DNA of 64,000 bases from Sphingobacteriales bacterium (GTDB lineage: Bacteria; Bacteroidota; Bacteroidia; Chitinophagales; Chitinophagaceae), in contig JACQDV010000086.1 of the NCBI GenBank assembly GCA_016200915.1, positions 1-64,000 on the forward strand, read 5' to 3'. Of this stretch, positions 50,978 to 58,851 are shown one piece after another; position 1 is the stretch's first letter; each line of letters begins with the position of its first letter. Below the pieces are notes generated by a model. The model ran no database searches. It had not been told where the DNA came from and saw only the letters and a list, made by a program, of their open reading frames with translations. The position numbers were made by a program, and so were the translations under genes.

Positions 50978-51967
50978 ATGAAAAAACTAATTAGCATACT
51001 AACCATCTTAATCTTCCTTGCTTCCTGCCGCAAAGAAGATAGTTTCTCTTTTGAACCAGACCAGCACAACAAGCTTGACAGTACATGGGTCAATGCTATT
51101 TCAGATCAGTCAAAAGTTTGTGAACTGGTGAAAAACTTTTCAACTATACAACCAGTTACGGATACAACAGAATTGTTTTTGAATGATACCACTTTTATTC
51201 GTGAGGATAATTACGACATTATTATTCCTCCGGGCACATTAAAAGGTTCTTCAACAAGTGCTATTACCGGTAAAATTTCATACAATTTCATTTTAACAGA
51301 AAAACTGGGTGATTATATACGATTACAACAATCAACCATTAACAGCAGTCAGTATTTATTAAGTACAGGCGGAAGTTTTTATCTCCGTTTTTTTCGTGGT
51401 ACCGAAGAACTCAATCTTATTGATGGTAAATATATTGTTGTTCGTTACAACGAACCACAACCAAGACAGAACATGAAAGTGTTTTATGGAGCTGGTGACC
51501 TAAGTTATCCCGTGCCGGTAAATGTAAGCAACGGCTGGACTCTTTCTTCTGCTAATTGTTATGTAAAACCGGTTGCAAGAAAAGTCAATACTACTTATTA
51601 CTATGCTTACGAAGTTTCAACTGACCGGTTAAAATGGATAAACATTGCATCCAACCTTACGCAGGGAACAAGCCTCGTTAGTCTTAGCGTTTATTTACCC
51701 GATCTGTTCTCTAATGCAAATACACAGGCATACATCGTATTTAAAGACACCAAAACTATTGTGAAGCTGAGTGGTGATGCCGGTTCAAGAAAATTTGTTG
51801 TACTAAACATACCTGCAGGAGCACATGCTTCAATTGTTACCATTTCTAAAACTGCTGAAGATTATTTTATGGCGGTACAGGATGTAATCACTTCAGACAA
51901 ACCAATACAGGTGAAACCTGATAAAGTCAATTTGGATCAAATCATCAACTTCATTAACACTTTATAG
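50978..51967 (+). CDS. Lipoprotein of unknown function
   Basis: A 329-aa protein with a lipoprotein signal (ILIFLASCRKEDSF, lipobox LASC with Cys at about 17). Two or three beta-sandwich-like regions follow (NYDIIIPPGTLKGSSTSAITGKISYNF, GGSFYLRFFRGTEEL). The PPGTL segment recalls ZU5-like domains, seen in some surface lipoproteins, but this is weak. It lies 41 nt behind the sigma/membrane protein pair on the same strand and is followed by a terminator, so it is probably the third gene of that operon. Confidence 0.7.
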   Translation: MKKLISILTILIFLASCRKEDSFSFEPDQHNKLDSTWVNAISDQSKVCELVKNFSTIQPVTDTTELFLNDTTFIREDNYDIIIPPGTLKGSSTSAITGKISYNFILTEKLGDYIRLQQSTINSSQYLLSTGGSFYLRFFRGTEELNLIDGKYIVVRYNEPQPRQNMKVFYGAGDLSYPVPVNVSNGWTLSSANCYVKPVARKVNTTYYYAYEVSTDRLKWINIASNLTQGTSLVSLSVYLPDLFSNANTQAYIVFKDTKTIVKLSGDAGSRKFVVLNIPAGAHASIVTISKTAEDYFMAVQDVITSDKPIQVKPDKVNLDQIINFINTL

Positions 51968-51996
51968 TCTATAGTTCATAGAGGTTTTTTTATAAT

Positions 51997-52018
51997 GGCT
52001 GCTCTGGCAGCCGTTTTT
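51997..52018 (+). terminator. Intrinsic terminator of the sigma operon
   Basis: GGCTGC / GCAGCC with loop TCTG, then GTTTTT. Confidence 0.85.
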
Positions 52019-52114
52019 GTTTGTAAAGGGTCATTAAAATATCCAAACAAGTTTAATCCACACCTGTTAATATTTAAAGCAAAATAGCAGACAAACCATT
52101 TTCTTTAAAATCAC

Positions 52115-52122
52115 TAAGTTTG
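52115..52122 (+). promoter_or_regulatory. Candidate -7 box before the amidotransferase gene
   Basis: TAAGTTTG matches TAnnTTTG, 12 nt before the ATG at 52134, implying a very short leader. No clear -33 TTG is present at 20 nt. Confidence 0.4.
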
Positions 52123-52133
52123 CAGATAGTATT

Positions 52134-52985
52134 ATGAGCTTTAACGAAAACAAGACCACAAAAGTAGCCATCCTCGACCTGTATGAAGGCCATGCTAACC
52201 AGGGCATGCGTTGCATCCGTGAGATCATTAACCAGTTTGGTGAAATGAATAACATGGATATTACCTATGATGAATTTGATGTAAGGTTGAAGAAAGAAGC
52301 CCCGGATTTATCATACGATATATACATCTCCAGCGGCGGCCCCGGTTCACCGTTAGAATCTGAAAACAGCGAGTGGGAGCAAAACTATTTCGGCTGGTTA
52401 CATTCCGTTGAAAGCTGGAATGCTAACCCGGAGAATGTTGTTAAGAAATATGTTTTCTTTATTTGTCATTCCTATCAATTAGCTTGTCGCCATTATAAAG
52501 TAGGTAATGTTGCCAAACGCAAATCAACCGCCTTTGGTGTTTTCCCCGTTCATTTAATGATTGATGGAAAAGAAGAACAGGTGTTTGATGGGCTTCGTGA
52601 TCCTTTCTATGCTGTTGATAGCCGTGACTACCAGGTGATTCAACCCAATCATTTCCGATTACATCAAATGGGTGCCACTATTCTTTGCATTGAAAAAGAA
52701 AGACCACATGTTCCGTTTGAAAGAGCGATCATGGCCATTCGTTTCAATGAATATATGATCGGCACACAGTTTCATCCTGAAGCTGATGCTACTGGTATGA
52801 CGATGTGGTTACAAACAGAAGAAAAAAAGCAGGTGGTGATTGAAAGTCATGGTGAAGAAAAATGGAAATCCATGCTGGAACATCTTGGCGATCCCGATAA
52901 AATATTGTGGACTTACGCACATGTACTGCCTAACTTTCTTCAAATAGCAACAGAACATTTATTATCAGTGGAAACAATGGCATAA
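52134..52985 (+). CDS. Class I glutamine amidotransferase-like protein
   Basis: A 283-aa GATase1-fold protein. The candidate nucleophile is C111 in VFFICHSYQLACRHY, where the usual G-x-C-x-G elbow is replaced by IC-H-S. The His-Glu pair H214/E216 is in GTQFHPEADATGM. YISSGGPGSPLESEN corresponds to the oxyanion region. It supplies ammonia from glutamine to a partner, or acts as a gamma-glutamyl hydrolase; the partner is probably the following ATP-grasp-like gene (54 nt away). The altered elbow is unusual and could mean altered substrate. Confidence 0.85.
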   Translation: MSFNENKTTKVAILDLYEGHANQGMRCIREIINQFGEMNNMDITYDEFDVRLKKEAPDLSYDIYISSGGPGSPLESENSEWEQNYFGWLHSVESWNANPENVVKKYVFFICHSYQLACRHYKVGNVAKRKSTAFGVFPVHLMIDGKEEQVFDGLRDPFYAVDSRDYQVIQPNHFRLHQMGATILCIEKERPHVPFERAIMAIRFNEYMIGTQFHPEADATGMTMWLQTEEKKQVVIESHGEEKWKSMLEHLGDPDKILWTYAHVLPNFLQIATEHLLSVETMA

Positions 52986-53038
52986 GTTTTTTTGTAAAAT
53001 GGTTTATCGCTATCTTCAATTAAGATAAACCATGCTGT

Positions 53039-54232
53039 ATGATTCCTTCATTACGCAAAGCCTTTAATGAAAGTTTTACTGTTGAGCGGTATGAAAAATT
53101 TTTGACTGATTTAAACAGTCTTCATCCTGGTGCCATCGAATTTCGTGTAGCAGAAACACCTGTGTTTGTTTCAAAAGAATTTGGCAATAAATTGATTGAT
53201 GCCTGCGAAAGTATTGTGGATGTAATTGTGGATACAGATTTCAAAAAACTTACCGATAAAGCCATTCCTAAAACTGATTATGTGCCCAATGAAAATGCAC
53301 ATACACATATGATTGCTTTTGATTTTGGTATATGTATTAATGATGCTGCCGAACTGGAACCACAGTTAATAGAAATGCAGGGCTTTCCAACCTTGTTTGG
53401 TTTCCAGGTATATTACCCCGAAGTGATACAAAAACATTTTAATATCCCTGCTAATTTTTCACAATACTTAGGTACATACAACCGTGAATCTTATTTAAAA
53501 GATTTAAAAGAAGTGATTGCCGGTAATCATCCAATAAAAAATGTAATTCTGCTGGAAATAAAACCACACGAACAAAAAACAAGAATTGATTTTTATTGTA
53601 CAGAGGATTATTTCGGCATAAAACCTGTTTGTATTACAGAGTTAATCAAAGAAGGAAAGAAATTGTATTACCTGAATGATGGTAAAAAAACAGAGGTGAA
53701 AAGAATTTACAACAGGGTAATCTTTGATGATCTTCATGCACAGAAAGATACATTGGGAAATTTTGTAGATATAAGAGAAGATCTGGATGTTGAATGGGTG
53801 CCGCACCCCAATTGGTTCTATCGCATTAGTAAATACACCTTGCCTTTAATTAAGCATCCTTATGTTCCGGCAACTTATTTCCTCAATGAGATAAAACAAA
53901 TACCTGCCGATTTAGAAAACTATGTTTTAAAACCATTGTTCTCCTTTGCTGGCCAGGGTGTAGTGATTGATGTTACACCCGCTGATATTGACAATGTAAA
54001 AGATCCGGAAAACTGGATTTTACAGAAGAAAGTAAAATATGCGGATGTAATAGAAACACCCGATGTTCCTGCCAAAGCTGAAATACGCATGATGTACCTG
54101 TGGAAAGATGGTGATGTACGACCCAAACCTGCTATCAATCTTGCCCGTTTAAGCAAGGGAAAAATGATTGGCGTTCGGTATAATATGAATAAAGAATGGG
54201 TTGGTGGTAGTGTATGTTTATTTGAGCACTAG
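53039..54232 (+). CDS. ATP-grasp-like protein, substrate unknown
   Basis: A 397-aa protein. The second half has an ATP-grasp-like nucleotide site: NYVLKPLFSFAGQGVVIDVTPADI (lysine and glycine-rich loop), WILQKKVKYADVIETPD, and AEIRMMYLWKDGDVRPKPAINLARLSKGKMIGVRYN. The N-terminal half (NENAHTHMIAFDFGICINDAAELEPQLIEMQGFPTLFGFQ) looks like the substrate domain of glutathionylspermidine-synthase-like ligases. I cannot name the reaction. It is adjacent to the class I amidotransferase and upstream of the GH13 gene, all on one strand. Confidence 0.7.
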   Translation: MIPSLRKAFNESFTVERYEKFLTDLNSLHPGAIEFRVAETPVFVSKEFGNKLIDACESIVDVIVDTDFKKLTDKAIPKTDYVPNENAHTHMIAFDFGICINDAAELEPQLIEMQGFPTLFGFQVYYPEVIQKHFNIPANFSQYLGTYNRESYLKDLKEVIAGNHPIKNVILLEIKPHEQKTRIDFYCTEDYFGIKPVCITELIKEGKKLYYLNDGKKTEVKRIYNRVIFDDLHAQKDTLGNFVDIREDLDVEWVPHPNWFYRISKYTLPLIKHPYVPATYFLNEIKQIPADLENYVLKPLFSFAGQGVVIDVTPADIDNVKDPENWILQKKVKYADVIETPDVPAKAEIRMMYLWKDGDVRPKPAINLARLSKGKMIGVRYNMNKEWVGGSVCLFEH

Positions 54233-54281
54233 TCACCGTACCTTTTTATAATTATCACTTTGTAATAAATAGGCTGCTTAT

Positions 54282-56147
54282 ATGAAACTGAGTAAAGTTG
54301 TATTGACTTTTGTTTTCGCTACATTAATTTCCACTGCTCTCATTGCACAAATCAATCATGCAGAACCATTGAACTGGTGGGTGGGTATGAAAAATCCCAA
54401 CCTTCAATTACTCATCAATGGTGAAGGCGTGGGTGAAACAACTCCTTCCATCAGTTATCCCGGTGTTACTATTAAAAAAGTAAATAAAGCTGACAGCAGG
54501 AATTATTTGTTTATTGACCTGGTGATAGATAAAACAGCCAAGCCCGGTATCATTGGTATCAGTTTTAAGAAAGATGGAAAAGAAGTGTACAGCTATCGTT
54601 ACAACTTATTAAAACGTCAGCAGGATGCTGCGCAATTCAAAGGGTTTAACTCAAGTGATATTCTTTATCTCATCGTTCCCGACCGTTTTGCCAATGGAGA
54701 TTACAGTAATGATGTAGTGGAAGGCATGAAAGAAAAGAAGATTGACCGCAACTTTGATGGCGGCCGTCATGGTGGAGACATACGGGGCATTATTGATCAT
54801 TTGGATTATATCAAAGACATGGGCTTTACTGCCATCTGGCCCACGCCTATGCTGGAGAATGATATGGAACGTTATTCCTATCACGGATATTCCATTACCA
54901 ATCATTATCGTGTTGATCCAAGATACGGTTCATTGGACGAATACAAAGAGCTATCATCAAAAGCAAAACAAAAAGGTCTCAAATTAATTTTTGATGAAGT
55001 GCTCAACCATACCGGCAGCAATTACTGGTGGATGAATGATCTGCCTTTTAAAGACTGGATAAATTTTGCTCCGCCACATGCATATACTCCTTCCAATCAC
55101 CGGAGAACCGTTAATGAGGATATGTATGCTTCTGAGTATGATAAAAAATTATGGGTTGAAGGTTGGTTTGACAGAACAATGCCTGATATGAATGGGCGAA
55201 ATCCTTTCATGGCAAATTACCTGACACAAAACACCATCTGGTGGATTGAAACACTACAGTTGGGTGGCGTTAGGCAGGATACATATGGTTATTCTGATAA
55301 AACATTTTTAAAGAACTGGAGTTGTGCTATTATGAAAGAATATCCCAACTTCAGTATGGTGGGTGAAGAATGGAGTGTGAATCCGCTTATTACTTCTTAC
55401 TGGCAGCAGGGCAAAAAAAATCATGATGGATATACCGGCTGTTTAAATACCGTAATTGATTTTCCTGTTCAGGATGCATTGGTAAAATCATTAACGGGTA
55501 ATGAAGACCCATCTTACAATACGGCATTTACAAGATTGTATGAAATGATGGCGAATGATTTTACTTATGCGAATCCCAATCAAATTTTAGTAATGGGCGA
55601 TAACCATGATATGGACCGCCTGTTTATGCAATTAAACCAGGATGTTGATCTTACACAAATGGCTTTGACATTTTTATTAACCATCCGTGGCATACCACAA
55701 ATATTTTATGGCACTGAAATATTAATGGAAAACACCGGGCATCATAAAGTAGATGGATTAATCCGTTCCGATTTCCCGGGTGGATGGAAAGATGATGCAG
55801 TAAATGGATTTACCGGCAGGGGATTAAATGCAAACCAACTAAAGATTCAATCTTTCTTAAAACAATTAATTGCCTGGAGAAAAAATAATCCTGTTATATC
55901 ATCCGGCAAAACATTACATTTTGCACCATTTAATAATGTGTACGTTTATTTCCGTTATAATAATAACAAAACAATAATGGTGGTAATGAGTAAAAACAAT
56001 GCAGCTACTACTATTGACACCAATCGTTTTGCAGAAATATTGAAAGGAAGAAGTTCAGCAGTAAATGTATTGACCGAACAGGTGGTTGATATAAAAACAT
56101 CATTTACCGTAAATCCAAAATCTGCAACGGTTTTTGAAATAAAATAA
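54282..56147 (+). CDS. GH13 alpha-amylase family enzyme (cyclomaltodextrinase/neopullulanase-like), exported
   Basis: A 621-aa protein with a signal peptide (ends LIAQ, about 23) and an N-terminal immunoglobulin-like starch-binding domain (about 25-110). A GH13 barrel follows: LYLIVPDRFANGD, HGGDIRGIIDHLDYIKDMGFTAIWPTPM, nucleophile D333 (GGVRQDTYGY), acid/base E362 (VGEEW) and D443 (GDNHDMDR). A C-terminal beta domain ends the protein. It hydrolyses alpha-1,4 (and perhaps alpha-1,6) glucans in the periplasm, resembling SusA-type enzymes. No susC/D or maltose regulator is adjacent, so its role here may be separate from a polysaccharide locus. Confidence 0.9.
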   Translation: MKLSKVVLTFVFATLISTALIAQINHAEPLNWWVGMKNPNLQLLINGEGVGETTPSISYPGVTIKKVNKADSRNYLFIDLVIDKTAKPGIIGISFKKDGKEVYSYRYNLLKRQQDAAQFKGFNSSDILYLIVPDRFANGDYSNDVVEGMKEKKIDRNFDGGRHGGDIRGIIDHLDYIKDMGFTAIWPTPMLENDMERYSYHGYSITNHYRVDPRYGSLDEYKELSSKAKQKGLKLIFDEVLNHTGSNYWWMNDLPFKDWINFAPPHAYTPSNHRRTVNEDMYASEYDKKLWVEGWFDRTMPDMNGRNPFMANYLTQNTIWWIETLQLGGVRQDTYGYSDKTFLKNWSCAIMKEYPNFSMVGEEWSVNPLITSYWQQGKKNHDGYTGCLNTVIDFPVQDALVKSLTGNEDPSYNTAFTRLYEMMANDFTYANPNQILVMGDNHDMDRLFMQLNQDVDLTQMALTFLLTIRGIPQIFYGTEILMENTGHHKVDGLIRSDFPGGWKDDAVNGFTGRGLNANQLKIQSFLKQLIAWRKNNPVISSGKTLHFAPFNNVYVYFRYNNNKTIMVVMSKNNAATTIDTNRFAEILKGRSSAVNVLTEQVVDIKTSFTVNPKSATVFEIK

Positions 56148-56162
56148 ATAGCTAACTATGGC

Positions 56163-56213
56163 CAGACCGGGACGGTCGGACCATAGTCATTACAGTCCGA
56201 CCGTCCCGGTCTG
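56163..56213. repeat. Perfect 19-bp inverted repeat (REP-like)
   Basis: CAGACCGGGACGGTCGGAC (56163-56181) and its exact reverse complement (56195-56213) with a 13-nt spacer. There is no T-tract, so a transposition-related REP is more likely than a terminator. It shares its core with 21082-21114 and, loosely, with 16781-16799 and 26443-26503. Confidence 0.9.
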
Positions 56214-56263
56214 ACTGCAACAAAGATGAGACAGGAACAGTGGAATCAAGAAAAAATAAGCAC

Positions 56264-57181
56264 ATGAAATTTATAGTACCAATTACAGTTTTATTAATGC
56301 TAAGTTTAGCCGGCAATGCACAATTACCCAAACTGGCATCAGGCACCTTAAAACGTTTTGAAAACTTTTCATCAAAATATGTGAGTGCAAGAAATGTGGA
56401 CGTGTGGTTACCGGACGGATATTCTAAAGTAAAAAAATACGCAGTACTGTATATGCATGATGGGCAAATGCTATTCGATAGTGCACTTACCTGGAATAAA
56501 CAATCATGGGATGTGGATGATGTTCTAACCGGCTTAAAAGACGAAAATGTAATCAGAGATGTAATTGTTGTAGCCATTTGGAACACATCCAGTCGTCATA
56601 CAGATTATTTTCCTCAAAAACCTTTTGATTATCTCAGTCACGCAGAAAAAGATACGGTGTCGGCAAGACTAAAACAAATGGGAGCAACAAAAAAGTCATT
56701 CCAGCCCCAGTCAGATAATTATTTAAAGTTTATAGTAAAAGAATTAAAACCTTTCATTGACAAAAATTTTTCTACTTATACAAACAAAGAAAACACCTTC
56801 ATTATGGGCAGCAGCATGGGCGGACTGATTTCGATGTATGCCATTTGCGAATATCCCAATGTATTTGGAGGCGCTGCCTGCCTATCTACACACTGGCCCG
56901 GTACTTTCAATATGGATAATAATCCGGTACCGGATGCTTTTCTAAAATACCTGGATGGTCACCTGCCCCCGCCAAAAAATCATAAACTATATTTTGATTG
57001 CGGCGATCAGACATTGGATGCTTTCTATCCGCCAATGCAAAAGAAAGCTGATGAAATAATAGCAGCTAAAGGCTATACTGATAAAAACTGGAAGACTAAA
57101 TATTTTCCCGGAGAAAATCATAGTGAAGAAGCATGGCATAACCGTCTGTACATTCCATTGGTCTTTCTTCTAAATAAATAA
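56264..57181 (+). CDS. Exported esterase D-like alpha/beta hydrolase
   Basis: A 305-aa hydrolase with a signal peptide (MKFIVPITVLLMLSLAGNAQ). The nucleophile elbow is FIMGSSMGGLISMY (S184), and KLYFDCGDQTLDAF and PGENHSEEAWHNRL supply the Asp and His. It belongs to the same family as the cytosolic enzyme at 44778. I start at the ATG at 56264 (a GTG extension adds 8 residues). It follows the GH13 gene by 116 nt containing a REP hairpin. Targets may be acyl esters on sugars or siderophore-like compounds; not determinable here. Confidence 0.85.
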   Translation: MKFIVPITVLLMLSLAGNAQLPKLASGTLKRFENFSSKYVSARNVDVWLPDGYSKVKKYAVLYMHDGQMLFDSALTWNKQSWDVDDVLTGLKDENVIRDVIVVAIWNTSSRHTDYFPQKPFDYLSHAEKDTVSARLKQMGATKKSFQPQSDNYLKFIVKELKPFIDKNFSTYTNKENTFIMGSSMGGLISMYAICEYPNVFGGAACLSTHWPGTFNMDNNPVPDAFLKYLDGHLPPPKNHKLYFDCGDQTLDAFYPPMQKKADEIIAAKGYTDKNWKTKYFPGENHSEEAWHNRLYIPLVFLLNK

Positions 57182-57224
57182 ACGGTCATCTTTATTTCAT
57201 AGTTAATTTTACAAAAACCCAACT

Positions 57225-57539
57225 ATGCAGTTTGTTAATACACTTCCCAAAAAAGAATTGTGTCCCGGTTATGTTTCAAGATTGATTCATGGAGAAAAAT
57301 CAACCTTGTCATTTGTTGATATAACCAAAGGGCATAAACTTCCTGAACATTCTCATCCGCATGAACAAACAACGTATATCTTAGAAGGTGAACTGGAAAT
57401 GACAATCGGCGGTGAAGTAATGGTGCTGAAAAAAGGAATGGTGCATGTTATTCCACCTAATGTATTGCACAGTGCCGTGGCACATGTGGATGCTAAAGTG
57501 GTTGATTTCTTCAGCCCCGCAAGAGATGATTACCGTTAG
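57225..57539 (+). CDS. Cupin-domain protein
   Basis: A 104-aa single-domain cupin. LPEHSHPHEQTTYILEGELEMTIGG is cupin motif 1, with metal-ligand histidines and glutamate. KGMVHVIPPNVLHSAVAHVDAKVVDFFSP is motif 2. Small cupins bind metals or small molecules and often act as isomerases or sensors; no specific role can be given. It lies 43 nt after the esterase gene and 11 nt before the barrel gene, so it may belong to the metal efflux operon that follows or to the esterase unit. Confidence 0.85.
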   Translation: MQFVNTLPKKELCPGYVSRLIHGEKSTLSFVDITKGHKLPEHSHPHEQTTYILEGELEMTIGGEVMVLKKGMVHVIPPNVLHSAVAHVDAKVVDFFSPARDDYR

Positions 57540-57550
57540 AAAATGATGAT

Positions 57551-58345
57551 ATGAGAAAATTAAGTTCCATTTTGATAATGTTTTTATTTATTCAAACATT
57601 ATCAGCACAGGAAAATTATGAGATACAGGTGTATGCTTCTCCTACTATGACGAGAGGGGCAACCATCTTTGAACTGCACAGCAACTTCACGTTTGATGGC
57701 GGAACTGATATTATCAAAGGAGTAAGACCCACCAATCATGCTTTGCATGAAACAGTAGAAATAACACATGGCATTACTGATAATTTTGAATTAGGGTTTT
57801 ATCTCTTCACCAATTACACTTCCGGTTATGGTTATCGCATAATCGGTTCACATATTCGCCCAAGAATTGCTGCACCTGAAAAATGGAAATTGCCGGTTGG
57901 CCTGAGTTTATCAGCAGAGTTTGGTTACCAAACCAAGGAATATTCAAATGAAACATGGAGTGTGGAGTTAAGACCTATCATTGATAAAACATGGAATAAA
58001 TTTTATCTCTGCTTTAATCCAACACTGGGTTTCCGGGTGAAAGGAATAGAAAAACAGTCTGCTCCTGCTTTTGCACCTAACATTAAAACATCTTATGCCG
58101 TAAGTTCCAAAGTAAGTTTGGGTGCTGAGTATTATGGCGACTTAGGTGCCATCACTCATTTTGAAAATGGCCCTCAGCAAAGTCATACCTTATTTGCCGC
58201 AGCTGATTTGTTTATTGATCCCAAATGGGAAATCAACTTTGGCCCGGGCTGGGGACTTAGTCCTGCCACCGACCATTTTATTTTTAAACTGCTGGTGGGC
58301 AGAAGAATAACGCCGCATAAACATTCTTCCGCTTCATCTCAATAA
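57551..58345 (+). CDS. Outer-membrane-like protein of the metal efflux operon
   Basis: A 264-aa protein with a signal peptide (ends TLSAQ, about 19). The strand-rich body has NHALHETVEITHGITDNFELGFYLFTNYTSG, PVGLSLSAEFGYQTKEYSNETWSVELRPIIDKT, and ends in a histidine-rich tail (RRITPHKHSSASSQ). The arrangement of HETVEITHGITDNFELG resembles barrel proteins that accompany CzcA-type pumps in Bacteroidetes. It begins 11 nt after the cupin gene and is followed after 30 nt by a small hypothetical. Confidence 0.7.
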   Translation: MRKLSSILIMFLFIQTLSAQENYEIQVYASPTMTRGATIFELHSNFTFDGGTDIIKGVRPTNHALHETVEITHGITDNFELGFYLFTNYTSGYGYRIIGSHIRPRIAAPEKWKLPVGLSLSAEFGYQTKEYSNETWSVELRPIIDKTWNKFYLCFNPTLGFRVKGIEKQSAPAFAPNIKTSYAVSSKVSLGAEYYGDLGAITHFENGPQQSHTLFAAADLFIDPKWEINFGPGWGLSPATDHFIFKLLVGRRITPHKHSSASSQ

Positions 58346-58375
58346 ACCTTCAGCCAATTTTAATATATTTGTCCT

Positions 58376-58759
58376 GTGAAAAGAAATCTCATCGCCATAT
58401 TATTTCTTTCCATCCTCATCAGCTCTAATTCAGAGCTGCACCAATTATTTAAGATACCAGCGCTGATCAGTCATTTTATTGAACATAAAAAAGCAGATCA
58501 CTCGATATCATTTATTGCTTTTTTGAAATTACACTATAAAGAAACTCTGGAAAAAGATAAGGATCACGATCGTGATATGCAATTACCTTTCAAAGCTGAT
58601 AATTGCAGTTTCTTAACATTAACCTTATACCAGCACAAAACTTCTATCGAACTTAATAATAAAGAACAGATGATCAGCAACCAGCACCTTAGCGTTGATG
58701 TTCAGTTTGTCTCTTCTCAGGTGTTAAACTCCATCTGGCAACCTCCCCGCTTAGTATAA
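58376..58759 (+). CDS. Small exported hypothetical protein upstream of czcA
   Basis: A 127-aa protein starting at a GTG (58376). A hydrophobic N-terminus (about 4-18) is followed by a charged, histidine-containing segment (FIEHKKADHSISFIAFLKLHYKETLEKDKDHDRDMQLPFKADNCSF). Similar short proteins precede RND metal pumps in Bacteroidetes operons, which suggests a periplasmic metal-related role, but no domain is recognised. There is 92 nt to the pump gene. Confidence 0.6.
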   Translation: MKRNLIAILFLSILISSNSELHQLFKIPALISHFIEHKKADHSISFIAFLKLHYKETLEKDKDHDRDMQLPFKADNCSFLTLTLYQHKTSIELNNKEQMISNQHLSVDVQFVSSQVLNSIWQPPRLV

Positions 58760-58851
58760 TTTCTACAGATCAGAATCAGGTATGCTTCTACCCATCATCA
58801 TTGCGGGTAATTGTGCATGCATATATCTTCATTCCATTTAAGAAAAAATAA

